A stretch of DNA of 64,000 nucleotides, taken from assembly GCA_030065235.1 (NCBI GenBank), contig JASJDC010000002.1, positions 830,001-894,000 on the forward strand, given 5' to 3'. How positions within the stretch are numbered: the stretch's first letter is position 1; each line of letters starts with the position of its first letter. Source of the DNA: Alphaproteobacteria bacterium. GTDB taxonomy: Bacteria > Pseudomonadota > Alphaproteobacteria > UBA8366 > Aestuariispiraceae. Both the position numbers and the translations under genes were made by a program. Of the stretch, positions 44,996-53,153 are shown piece after piece. The notes under the pieces were generated by a model, which saw nothing but the letters and a program-made list of their open reading frames with translations, did not search any database and had not been told where the DNA came from.

Positions 44996-45760
44996 ATGCT
45001 GGATATCCGGCAAATTCCCGTCCTGTCGGACAATTACGTCTATCTGATCCGCGACCAAGAAAGCGGGCTGGTCGGGGTTGTCGATCCGGCGGTTCCCGAG
45101 CCTGTGCTGGCCGAGGCTGATCGGCTGGGCTGGACCGTCACGCATATTTTCAACACCCATCATCATGGCGATCATGTCGGCGGCAACCGCCGGATTAAGG
45201 CGGAGACCGGCTGCACGATCGTTGGACCGCGGGCGGACCAGGACCGCATTCCCGGCATCGATGTCGCCTTGGGTGACGGCGAGACCTATGATTTCGGCGG
45301 TTCTCAGGCGCTTGTGTTCGATGTGCCCGGCCATACGCGCGGCCATATCGCCTTCTGGTTTGCCGAGTCCGACGCCCTGTTCTGCGGGGACACGATCTTC
45401 GCGCTGGGCTGCGGCCGCATGTTCGAAGGCGATCCTCAGCAGTTCTGGACGTCGCTGAGCAAGCTTCGAGCGCTGCCGGATACGGCGCAAGTCTATTGCG
45501 CGCACGAATACACCCAGGCGAATGCGCGCTTCGCCCTCAGCGTTGATGGCGCAAACGCGGACTTGGTGCGGCGGGCGGCGGAGATCGACGCTGTGAGGGC
45601 TGAAGGCAAGCCGACTGTGCCTTCGCGGCTTGGCGACGAGAAAGCGACCAATCCCTTCCTGCGCGCCGACGATCCGGTCTTGGCGGGGAATGTCGGTCTT
45701 GCGGGCGCCGATCCGATCGCCGTCTTCGCCGAGATCCGCGCCCGCAAAGACAATTTCTAG
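44996..45760 (+). CDS. gloB: hydroxyacylglutathione hydrolase (glyoxalase II)
   Basis: Hydrolyses S-lactoylglutathione to lactate and glutathione, ending methylglyoxal detoxification. Metallo-beta-lactamase fold, 254 residues from ATG 44996 (strong GAGAGGAGC). The metal site THHHGDH is at 54-60 with VPGHTRGHIAF and CGDTIFALGCGRMFEG following, and the glyoxalase II C-terminal domain carries CAHEYTQANARFA. The upstream open frame to 44615 is not part of the protein. Confidence 0.95.
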   Translation: MLDIRQIPVLSDNYVYLIRDQESGLVGVVDPAVPEPVLAEADRLGWTVTHIFNTHHHGDHVGGNRRIKAETGCTIVGPRADQDRIPGIDVALGDGETYDFGGSQALVFDVPGHTRGHIAFWFAESDALFCGDTIFALGCGRMFEGDPQQFWTSLSKLRALPDTAQVYCAHEYTQANARFALSVDGANADLVRRAAEIDAVRAEGKPTVPSRLGDEKATNPFLRADDPVLAGNVGLAGADPIAVFAEIRARKDNF

Positions 45761-45790
45761 GCCCCCGCAGACAGTTTAAGGAGATGCGCC

Positions 45791-46396
45791 ATGACCATGG
45801 TGCTGCACAGCAATCCCGGTTCGCCCTACACGCGCAAGGTCATCGTGCTGGCGCATGAGTTGGGGCTCGCCGATAGAATCACGTTGGCGCCGATCCAAGT
45901 ATGGGAAGCGGAGGCGCAGATCCGGGCGGCCAATCCGCTTGGCAAGATTCCAGCCCTGGTCACCGAGGATCATGGAACCCTATTCGACTCGCCCGTCATC
46001 TGCGCCTACCTGATCGATCTCGCGGATGATAGTGAGATGCTCCCGACCGGCGCAGCGCGCTGGCCGGTGGAGAGCCTGCACGCCTTGGCGCAGGGCGCAA
46101 CCGACGCGGCAATCAGCCTGCGGGCCGAGGTCATGCGCGGCCGCGATGCGGAGCCCGATTGGTACGCCGAGCGGATGAAACGCACGGTCGCCTCCGGCGT
46201 CGCCGAAGCGGCGCGGCGCCTGCCCGAGTTCAAGGAACGGATGACGGTAGGCGCGATCGCGGTCGCGTGCCTGCTCGGCTATCTCGATTTCCGTTTCCCG
46301 GATTTCGGTTGGCGTGACGGGAATCCTGAACTGGCGGCCTGGTTTGCGGCATTCTCGGAACGGCCGTCGATGAAGGCGACCCAGCCGCCGGGCTGA
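45791..46396 (+). CDS. glutathione S-transferase family protein
   Basis: 201 residues. N-terminal thioredoxin-like domain with SNPGSPYTRKVIVLAHELGL and FDSPVICAYLIDLAD (glutathione gamma-glutamyl site, Ser after Asp), followed by the all-helical C-terminal domain. The likely catalytic residue is the Ser/Tyr of GSPYTRK. Preceded by AAGGAG. It starts 30 bases after gloB, so a joint role in electrophile defence is likely. ATG 45797 is an alternative start. Confidence 0.86.
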   Translation: MTMVLHSNPGSPYTRKVIVLAHELGLADRITLAPIQVWEAEAQIRAANPLGKIPALVTEDHGTLFDSPVICAYLIDLADDSEMLPTGAARWPVESLHALAQGATDAAISLRAEVMRGRDAEPDWYAERMKRTVASGVAEAARRLPEFKERMTVGAIAVACLLGYLDFRFPDFGWRDGNPELAAWFAAFSERPSMKATQPPG

Positions 46397-46406
46397 GCGC
46401 GCACGG

Positions 46407-46997
46407 CTACAGAATGGCCTGAACCTGGCGACGCAATTCCGGCAGCACCTCTTCCTCGAACCACGTGTTCTTTTTCAGCCAGCCATTGACCCGCCAGCTT
46501 GGATGCGGCGTCGGCAGGAAACCGTGGGCCAGATGGGTGCGAAAGTCGCGTACCGTCTCTGTAAGCGTCTTGCCGCGCGCGGGGCCGAGATAGCGCGCCT
46601 GGGCGTAGCTCCCGACCAGCAGCGTCAGCGCGATCTTCGGCATACGGGCGCGCAGCCGCTCGTGCCATGCCGGGGCGCATTCGACGCGCGGCGGCAGATC
46701 GCCGCCTCTCGGGTAGCGGCCCGGATAACAAAACCCCATCGGCGTCAGCGCGATCCGACTCGCGTCATAAAAGGTCTCTCGGTCCACCTGAAGCCAATCT
46801 CGCAGCCGGTCGCCGCTGGGATCGTTCCAGGGCACGCCGGTTTCATGAACCTTGGTCCCCGGCGCCTGTCCGATGATCATCAAGACCGCGTCTTCGCCCG
46901 CCTGAAGGACAGGCCGCGGCCCCAGCGGAAGATGCGTCTCACAGAGGCGGCATCGCCGGACCGAAGCCAGCAGGTCTGGAAGCGTTTCGTCTGTCAT
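46407..46997 (-). CDS. uracil-DNA glycosylase family protein, Fe-S type
   Basis: 196 residues. The UDG-like motif GQAPG is at 43-47 with GVPWNDPSGDRL after it, and the second motif TPHPSWRVNGW near the C-terminus. Four cysteines (C16, C19, C90, C107; CxxC then Cx16C) sit where family 4 glycosylases bind a 4Fe-4S cluster. The first motif differs from the usual GEAPG by Gln for Glu, so uracil excision activity is likely but not certain. Ends 10 bases from the convergent GST gene. Confidence 0.82.
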   Translation of the reverse strand: MTDETLPDLLASVRRCRLCETHLPLGPRPVLQAGEDAVLMIIGQAPGTKVHETGVPWNDPSGDRLRDWLQVDRETFYDASRIALTPMGFCYPGRYPRGGDLPPRVECAPAWHERLRARMPKIALTLLVGSYAQARYLGPARGKTLTETVRDFRTHLAHGFLPTPHPSWRVNGWLKKNTWFEEEVLPELRRQVQAIL

Positions 46998-47004
46998 GGC
47001 CGCT

Positions 47005-47736
47005 TCACGGGAGCGATTCCACCCCATCCAGCAGTTCCTCCATGAAGGCGGGAACCACCTCCGTCGCCGGTCCGTGGCGGCTTTCATGAAACAGGGCGGC
47101 CCCGTCGCTTGGCTCCAGGTTCAATTCGACCGTGCGCACGCCGCCGATCTGTCGTGCGAGACCGACAAAGCCCGCCGCCGGATAGACCGTCCCGCTGGTG
47201 CCGATGGCGATGAACATGCCAGCCGCCGCCAACGCCGCCTCAATCTCGTCCATGCCCATCGGGATTTCACCGAACCAGACGATGTCGGGCCGCATCGCGC
47301 CAACCTGGCCGCAGGCGGTGCAGCGCGTCGATACGGATAAGTCGTCGCGTTGCGGGCTTGTGTCGCCACAGGCCCCGCAGCGCGCCTTCAACAGTTCGCC
47401 ATGCATATGCAACACGCGCTTCGAGCCGCCGCGCTCATGAAGATCATCAATATTCTGAGTCACGGTCATAACGGGGGCCGGCCATTCGCGCTCGAGCCGC
47501 GCCAGAGCGCGATGCGCCGCGTTCGGCTCGACCGCCGGGTCCAGCAGGCCGCGCCGGCGATGATTGTAGAAGGCGTGCACCCGTTCCGGATCGCGTCGGA
47601 AGGCTTCCGGCGTGGCCACATCCTCCAGATCGACCTGCGCCCAAATCCCATCCTTATCGCGAAAGGTGTCCAAGCCGGATTCTTTCGACACGCCGGCGCC
47701 GGTGAGGATCACGATGGGGCTCGGGGTGATCGGCAT
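47005..47736 (-). CDS. cobB: NAD-dependent protein deacylase, sirtuin (CobB-type)
   Basis: 243 residues from ATG 47736. NAD-binding ILTGAGVSKESGLDTFR at about 10-26, TQNIDDLH, catalytic His in LHMHGEL, and four zinc cysteines in CGAC and CTAC. The Tyr/Arg pair of desuccinylases is plausible in FYNHRRRG. In other bacteria it removes acetyl from Acs; acs is in this window. It overlaps or abuts the glycosylase gene (8 bases between). Confidence 0.93.
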   Translation of the reverse strand: MPITPSPIVILTGAGVSKESGLDTFRDKDGIWAQVDLEDVATPEAFRRDPERVHAFYNHRRRGLLDPAVEPNAAHRALARLEREWPAPVMTVTQNIDDLHERGGSKRVLHMHGELLKARCGACGDTSPQRDDLSVSTRCTACGQVGAMRPDIVWFGEIPMGMDEIEAALAAAGMFIAIGTSGTVYPAAGFVGLARQIGGVRTVELNLEPSDGAALFHESRHGPATEVVPAFMEELLDGVESLP

Positions 47737-47848
47737 GACGGCATAATGGCGCCGCCGAGGAATTGCACGCAAGCGCGGCCGGGTCTTTCGAAGCGCGGCG
47801 ACGCCGCCTATTCTCGGCCTTCGCACCGGTTGGAAGGTCTGTTTCATC

Positions 47849-48316
47849 ATGCGTGTTCTGTTCGTCTGCACCGGGAATATCTGCCGCTCGCCAACCGCCG
47901 AGGCGGTGTTTCGCGCCAAGGTCGCCGAGGCGGGACTGGCGGATCGGATCACGGCGGATTCCTGCGGCACGTCAGGCTGGCATGTCGGAGACCCGCCGGA
48001 CGGCCGCGCGCAAAAGACGCTGCTGAATTATGGGATCGATATGTCGGACTTGCGCGGCCGGGCGCTGGCGGACAAGGATTTCTTGGATTTCGACTATCTC
48101 CTGGCGATGGACCACGGGCATTACCGACATTTGGTCCGCATGGCGCCGGGCGGTTACGAAGACCGTGTGCGCATGTTCCTGGAGCCGGTCGATCTCGCCG
48201 GCCGCACCGAGGTGCCCGACCCCTATTACGGCGATCTCGAGGACTATGAGTTGGCCTATCGATTGATCGAGCCGGCCTGTCAGGCCTGGCTGGACCGGAT
48301 CCGCGCGGCGCTGTGA
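47849..48316 (+). CDS. low-molecular-weight protein tyrosine phosphatase family
   Basis: 155 residues. The P-loop CTGNICRS (Cys7 to Arg13, CX5R) opens the protein and DPYYGD (general acid Asp) closes the active site. Some members of this family dephosphorylate ribulosamine or erythrulosamine 5-phosphates instead of phosphotyrosine. Its stop overlaps the next gene's GTG by 4 bases, so both are translated together. Confidence 0.93.
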   Translation: MRVLFVCTGNICRSPTAEAVFRAKVAEAGLADRITADSCGTSGWHVGDPPDGRAQKTLLNYGIDMSDLRGRALADKDFLDFDYLLAMDHGHYRHLVRMAPGGYEDRVRMFLEPVDLAGRTEVPDPYYGDLEDYELAYRLIEPACQAWLDRIRAAL

Positions 48317-49164
48317 CGCCGACCCAGCGGCAACGGATCGTGCAGGCGGCCGGCGCCGAGATCGCCTCATCCGGCGCCTTGTCGGGCGGCTGTATCGCTG
48401 ACGTTCGAAAACTGTCCCTGAGTGATGGCAGGGCGCTGGTCGCGAAACTGGGTCGGCACGGCGACGGACTGGATGTTGAGGGCCGGTCCCTGACGGCGCT
48501 GCGCGACCGCGGCGGGGCGCCGACGCCGGAGGTCCTGATCGGCGACGACGACCTGCTGGTCATGCGTTTCATTCCGAATAACGGCCATCGGTCGAGCGCG
48601 GAAGCCCATGCCGGCGCCGTTATCGCGGCGTTGCATAATGCGAGCGCGCCGCACTATGGGTTCGATGAGGATGTCCGCGTCGGTCCGTTGCCCCAGCCGA
48701 ACCCGCCCGCCGATCTATGGGTTCCCTTCTTCATCGAGCATCGCCTGGCTTACATGGCCGATATCGCTTTGCAGCGTGGAAGTCTGGCGGCGGAGGACCG
48801 TCTTGTGCTGGATCGCTTCATGGCGCGGTTGGAGCGGCTGCTGCCGGAGCCGGACCGGCCGTCGTTGCTGCATGGCGACCTTTGGTCCGGCAATGTGCTG
48901 TTCAAGGGGGACCAACTGGTCGGGCTGATCGATCCGGCTATCTGTTATGGCGCGGAGGAGATCGATCTCGCCATGACAACGCTGTTCGGTCCGTTCGGGG
49001 CGGATTTCTTCCAAAGCTACTGCGACCACAGGCAATTCGACTATGCGGGTTTCCTTGAGTCGCGGCGCGATATTTACAGCCTATGGCCGCTCCTGACCCA
49101 TGCGGCGCTATTCGGCGGGGGCTATGGCCAGGCTGCCATGCGCATTGTCCGGCGCTTCCTCTAG
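48313..49164 (+). CDS. fructosamine/ribulosamine kinase family protein
   Basis: 283 residues, FN3K (protein-kinase-like) fold. The catalytic LLHGDLWSGN and metal-binding IDPAICYGAEEIDLAM are typical; the N-terminal GGCIADV region is the nucleotide loop. Bacterial relatives phosphorylate ribulosamines or erythrulosamines on glycated proteins to trigger their removal. Start GTG 48313 lies inside the phosphatase stop (GTGA). Its 3' end overlaps convergent thpR by 57 bases. Confidence 0.9.
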   Translation: MTPTQRQRIVQAAGAEIASSGALSGGCIADVRKLSLSDGRALVAKLGRHGDGLDVEGRSLTALRDRGGAPTPEVLIGDDDLLVMRFIPNNGHRSSAEAHAGAVIAALHNASAPHYGFDEDVRVGPLPQPNPPADLWVPFFIEHRLAYMADIALQRGSLAAEDRLVLDRFMARLERLLPEPDRPSLLHGDLWSGNVLFKGDQLVGLIDPAICYGAEEIDLAMTTLFGPFGADFFQSYCDHRQFDYAGFLESRRDIYSLWPLLTHAALFGGGYGQAAMRIVRRFL

Positions 49165-49743
49165 GGCGTCCGCCTCATCTTCGTCGGACCAGACGTCGGC
49201 GCCGAAATCCCGCAACGGATAATCGGCCTCCGGCGTATAGATCGCGCCTGACTGAGACAGGAAGCTTGAATAGAGCGTGAACCGGTCGACGAAGAACGGT
49301 CGCGTCTGGAAATCGGCCCGTTCGGCGCAATAGCGCTGCACCGTAGGCACGGTTGCGCCTTTCAGACGCGCCAGGGTGACATGCGGCATGAATTTCCGGT
49401 CGTCCGGCCCCAATCCGGCGCGCGCCACCGCCGATTCGACCTTTTGATGCAGATGCAGCAAGGCGGGCGTTTTCTCGGCGCAGGCGACGATGGCGCTTGG
49501 CCGTTTCTGGGTTCCGAACCAACTCAGCCCGCTGAGGCGCAGGTCGAACCCGTCGGCCTGGATGCCGCTCAGCGCATCATGCACGTCATCAGCGACATGG
49601 CCGTCGACATTGCCGACGAAACGCAGCGTGAGGTGATAGTTCTGCGCCTGCGACCAGCGCGCGCCGGGAACGCCGTTTCCCAGATTGGAGAGCGCGTGGC
49701 GAACGTCATCCGGCAGACCCAAGGCGACGAAAAGGCGAATCAT
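49108..49743 (-). CDS. thpR: RNA 2',3'-cyclic phosphodiesterase (2H family)
   Basis: 211 residues. The two HxT catalytic motifs are YHLTLRF (His37) and PHVTLARL (His121), spaced as in 2'-5' RNA ligase/ThpR proteins. The C-terminal tail of about 20 acidic and Ala-rich residues extends into the 57 bases that overlap the kinase gene. ATG 49743 has GGAGG upstream. Confidence 0.92.
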   Translation of the reverse strand: MIRLFVALGLPDDVRHALSNLGNGVPGARWSQAQNYHLTLRFVGNVDGHVADDVHDALSGIQADGFDLRLSGLSWFGTQKRPSAIVACAEKTPALLHLHQKVESAVARAGLGPDDRKFMPHVTLARLKGATVPTVQRYCAERADFQTRPFFVDRFTLYSSFLSQSGAIYTPEADYPLRDFGADVWSDEDEADALEEAPDNAHGSLAIAPAE

Positions 49744-49827
49744 GGCGACCTCCTCTAACGGCTCTGAGCGAGGGCCATGCTACGCCGATTCCTTCATGCC
49801 GATACGAAAAACTTAGAGCGCGTCGGG

Positions 49828-50886
49828 CTATTGCTGCGCCGGAATCGGCGTTTCGAGTGAGATCTTGTCGATCTCGGCCAGAATCTCGTCACTCAGGGTT
49901 AGGTCCGCCGAGCGAAGGCAATTCTCCAACTGCGCGATCGAGGTCGCGCCGATGATGTTCGAGGTCACAAACGGCCGGTCATTGACGAAGGCCAAGGCCA
50001 TTTCGACCGGATCCAGGCCATGCGCTTGGGCCAGTTCGACGAATTTATGTGTTTCGCGACGCGCCAGGGGCTTGAGATAGCGGCTAAACGCGCTCCCGAA
50101 CAGGGTCAGGCGCGCGCCCTCGGGCCGCGCGTCGTCGAAATACTTGCCGCTCAGCACGCCATGGGCCAACGGCGAATAGGCCAGCAGGCCGCAACGCGCG
50201 CGGATCGACACTTCCGACAGCGCGAAATCATAGCCGCGCATCAGCAAATTGTACGGGTTCTGGATCGACTGGATGCGCGGCAGGCCCTTTGTCTCGTGCA
50301 GCCGCAGCATCTCCATCACGCCCCAGGGCGTCTCGTTTGAGACGCCGATATGGCGCACCTTGCCGGCTTTCACCAACTCCTGCAGCGCCGACAGGGTCTC
50401 TTCCAACGGCACGGTCCGGTCGGCTGCGTCGTGGTCGTAGAAGACTTTGCCGAAATTGTTCACCCGCCGATCGGGCCAGTGGGTCTGGTATAGGTCGATA
50501 TAATCGGTCTTCAGCCGTTTCAGACTGCCGTCGCAGGCGGCCAGAATCGCTTTGCGCGACAACCGGCTTTCGCCGTCATCGATGTCGGGCCGCCAGTAGT
50601 TGAAATTGCCCGATCGGCCGATGACCTTGGTGGCCAAAACGACCTCATGGCGTCGGCCGGTCTTCTGAAACCAGTCCCCGATAATGGTTTCGGTGGCGCC
50701 GACCGTCTCCTTCCTGACCGGCACGGAATACATCTCGGCGGTGTCCCAGAAAGTGACGCCGTGATCGAGCGCCAGGGCCATTTGCGCCTCGGCCTCATCG
50801 GCGGTGTTCTGTTGGCCCCAGGTCATGGTGCCGAGACAAATCTTGCTGACCATGAGGTCGGTGTCGCCAAGCGGGCGCATTTCCAT
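49828..50886 (-). CDS. aldo/keto reductase, Tas-like
   Basis: 352 residues, TIM barrel. FWDTAEMYSVP carries Asp and Tyr, VLATKVIG the Lys, and LYQTHWPDR the His. ENCLRSADLTLSDEILAEID near the end is typical of the Tas/YajO-like group. ATG 50886 with GGAG 9 bases upstream is preferred over 50901. Unrelated in subfamily to the 5.6 kb reductase. Confidence 0.88.
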   Translation of the reverse strand: MEMRPLGDTDLMVSKICLGTMTWGQQNTADEAEAQMALALDHGVTFWDTAEMYSVPVRKETVGATETIIGDWFQKTGRRHEVVLATKVIGRSGNFNYWRPDIDDGESRLSRKAILAACDGSLKRLKTDYIDLYQTHWPDRRVNNFGKVFYDHDAADRTVPLEETLSALQELVKAGKVRHIGVSNETPWGVMEMLRLHETKGLPRIQSIQNPYNLLMRGYDFALSEVSIRARCGLLAYSPLAHGVLSGKYFDDARPEGARLTLFGSAFSRYLKPLARRETHKFVELAQAHGLDPVEMALAFVNDRPFVTSNIIGATSIAQLENCLRSADLTLSDEILAEIDKISLETPIPAQQ

Positions 50887-50963
50887 CGCAGGAATCTCCA
50901 AATTGTCGAAAGGATGTCGGCGGCGGGGGCGCCGCCCGGGACGATTAGGTGGGATTAAGTGGT

Positions 50964-52196
50964 CTAGAGGAACAGCGCCAATATGCCGGTGAACCCATAG
51001 AGGCGGCCGCCATTAATCTCGCCATTGGCGAAGAAGCCCGTCAAGGGAAAGTCTCCAAGACGCGCACGGATCAGATCGGTTTCCGTCGCGCCGGCGTTGA
51101 ATTGGTTGGGACCGCGGGCGCAGCACGAGATATACACCCCGCCCCGGATCGTCCGGTCGCCAATGCGCGTCGCCAGGGAATCCAGCATCCGGTTCATATC
51201 GCTGACCGCCGTATGCGCATCGCGTCGGCAGAAGAGAAGACGGTCGCCCGCTTCCACCTCATCGCCAATCGCGATGAGCTCGTTTTCGACATCGATGCCG
51301 ATCAGCGTCCGCACCAGATAATCGCCGGTGTCCGAGCCGGTCACGGGCAAGCCGGCGAAGATCACGCCGGCGGCTTTGCGCAGGTCGGCGGCGATTTCCG
51401 GGCCGGCGTCCTGTTTGAGGACCTCGAGCGCGGGCCGGTTCTCGATCGATTTAATGACATGACCGTCCGCTTCGGTGATTCGCCTTGCCGGGCCGACCGG
51501 GCTGCAGCCCTGGGTCAGGGCGGATTGCACCTCGGCGAATTGCGGCGACAGCATCACGCCGCTGATCCGGTCCGGTCGGCCGTTCACCACCCCGTCGGCC
51601 AATTGACTACCGGAATCATTCGAGGCGCTGAGCCCGCCGAACAGATAGGCGTTGGCGGCGTCGCCGAACGCGTCCAGATGCTCGACCAGGAAACCGGCGA
51701 TCGGATCGGCATGCACCAGAGCCAGTGGCGTCTCAACGCCTTCGATCCACTGCCGGTGCGCGTTTAGCATCGCATCCGGCCCGGCGCGGCCGATCTGAAA
51801 GACGCGAAAGGCGCGCTCCGGCAAATCCGTGACGAGCACGCTCAGTCCCGGGCCGCCAAAATGCTCGGCGCCGGTCCCGACGACGCCATAGCCGACGGCG
51901 CCGACCCAATGCAGCACGCCTGTCGTCTGACGCAACAGGATCTCGATTTCCGCCAAATGCGGTTGGAACCGGTCAGACAGATAGACGAAGCCGAGCCGGT
52001 TCTCCGCCCGCGGCGGGCCAAGCTGGTGCACGATCGACGCGACCGCCCGGCGCCAGTCGGCGTCGTCTGAAACGCCCGCTCGGAACGGTCGGGCCACTTG
52101 TGGTTCGAGTTTTGCGGCAGGGTCCAAGGCCGACTCCTGAAATGCGGCGCTTTCGACAGGGTCAAAGCAAAGATCGTAAAGTAAAAATTGTGACAT
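50964..52196 (-). CDS. FIST-domain sensor protein
   Basis: 410 residues, FIST N (about 40-240) and FIST C (about 250-400) domains, which are thought to bind small ligands such as amino acids. HYGVVGTGAEHF-like YGVVGTGAEHFG and AGATETDLIRARLGDFPLTGFFANGEI are recognisable. It has no kinase, HAMP or GGDEF domain attached, so it must act through partners. A symmetric hairpin sits right at its 5' end. Function inferred from domain only. Confidence 0.84.
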   Translation of the reverse strand: MSQFLLYDLCFDPVESAAFQESALDPAAKLEPQVARPFRAGVSDDADWRRAVASIVHQLGPPRAENRLGFVYLSDRFQPHLAEIEILLRQTTGVLHWVGAVGYGVVGTGAEHFGGPGLSVLVTDLPERAFRVFQIGRAGPDAMLNAHRQWIEGVETPLALVHADPIAGFLVEHLDAFGDAANAYLFGGLSASNDSGSQLADGVVNGRPDRISGVMLSPQFAEVQSALTQGCSPVGPARRITEADGHVIKSIENRPALEVLKQDAGPEIAADLRKAAGVIFAGLPVTGSDTGDYLVRTLIGIDVENELIAIGDEVEAGDRLLFCRRDAHTAVSDMNRMLDSLATRIGDRTIRGGVYISCCARGPNQFNAGATETDLIRARLGDFPLTGFFANGEINGGRLYGFTGILALFL

Positions 52197-52201
52197 TCCA
52201 G

Positions 52202-52216
52202 GCGGTTACAAACCGC
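52202..52216. promoter_or_regulatory. hairpin beside the FIST gene start
   Basis: GCGGTT (52202-52207) and AACCGC (52211-52216) form a perfect stem with 3-base loop, 6 bases before the minus-strand ATG. It covers the ribosome-binding zone, so it could limit translation or serve as an operator. The remaining gap to 52393 shows no gene. Confidence 0.4.
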
Positions 52217-52393
52217 TGAGCAAGTAAGGGAAAGGATAGATCAACACCGGTCGCGGGAAAGGGCGCGGCGTCGGAATCGTCGAAAATAGTTTAAGGATCA
52301 AGTGAAGTAAGCACGCCTCTTGCGACCGCGCATGCCGCCACGAAGCCTGCCATTCCAAAACCTTATCGGCTTCGGCGGACGCTCTAAGTCAGG

Positions 52394-53059
52394 TCAGTTG
52401 GCGAGGCGCGCGATCGCTGCGCTGACGGTCGGTTTGATGCGGCGGACGATCTCCCGCACGCCCTCGGCGTTCGGATGAATGCCGTCGGATTGATTAAGCG
52501 CCCGCTCCGCCGCCACGCCTTCCAGAAAGAACGGATAGAACAGAACATCGGGCCGTTCCGCCGCGAGTTCCGGGAAAATCGCGTTGAACTCGCCGCCCCA
52601 TTCCCGTCCCAGATTCGGCGGCGCCACCATGCCGGCGAACACCACGACCGCGCCCGACGCGAGCGATTTGTCCAGGATCGTCGTCAGGTTCTTCCGCGTC
52701 TGCGCCGGCTCGACGCCGCGCAGCCCGTCATTGGCGCCCAACTCAACCAGAACGATGTTCGGATCCTCCGACAACGCCCAGTCGATGCGCGAGGCGCCGC
52801 CGGCCGACGTGTCGCCGGAGACGCCTGAATTGATCACCGAGACGTCATATCCGTCTTCGCGCAGGGCGGCTTCCAACTGGCGGGTGAAGCCTTCATCCTG
52901 GGGCAGACCATAACCGGCGGTCAGACTGTCCCCGAACGCGAGAATCGTGATCGGGTCCGACGCACGCGCCGCCGGCGCCGAGAGGCCGACCAGGACCGCG
53001 ATCGCGACCGCCGCGGCCCAAGCGCCGGGACTCCGGCCTGGGCGCCGATTGATTCCCAT
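52394..53059 (-). CDS. tesA: periplasmic GDSL arylesterase/thioesterase, TesA-like
   Basis: 221 residues from ATG 53059. A signal peptide (about 1-34, ending ARASDP) directs export. The SGNH motifs are complete: GDSLTAG at 43-49, GxVSG region (INSGVSGDTS), GANDG, and DGIHPN. E. coli TesA is a thioesterase/protease I/lysophospholipase. It is divergent from ybbA by 94 bases, the standard tesA-ybbAP arrangement. Confidence 0.92.
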   Translation of the reverse strand: MGINRRPGRSPGAWAAAVAIAVLVGLSAPAARASDPITILAFGDSLTAGYGLPQDEGFTRQLEAALREDGYDVSVINSGVSGDTSAGGASRIDWALSEDPNIVLVELGANDGLRGVEPAQTRKNLTTILDKSLASGAVVVFAGMVAPPNLGREWGGEFNAIFPELAAERPDVLFYPFFLEGVAAERALNQSDGIHPNAEGVREIVRRIKPTVSAAIARLAN

Positions 53060-53153
53060 CGATTCGCCGCCATATCCGGAGCGTCGGCGTTGAACCGGCT
53101 CGCGGCGGGCCGCGTATCGACTTGCAGGCGCGCCGCGCGCCGTCCAGCGTTGA

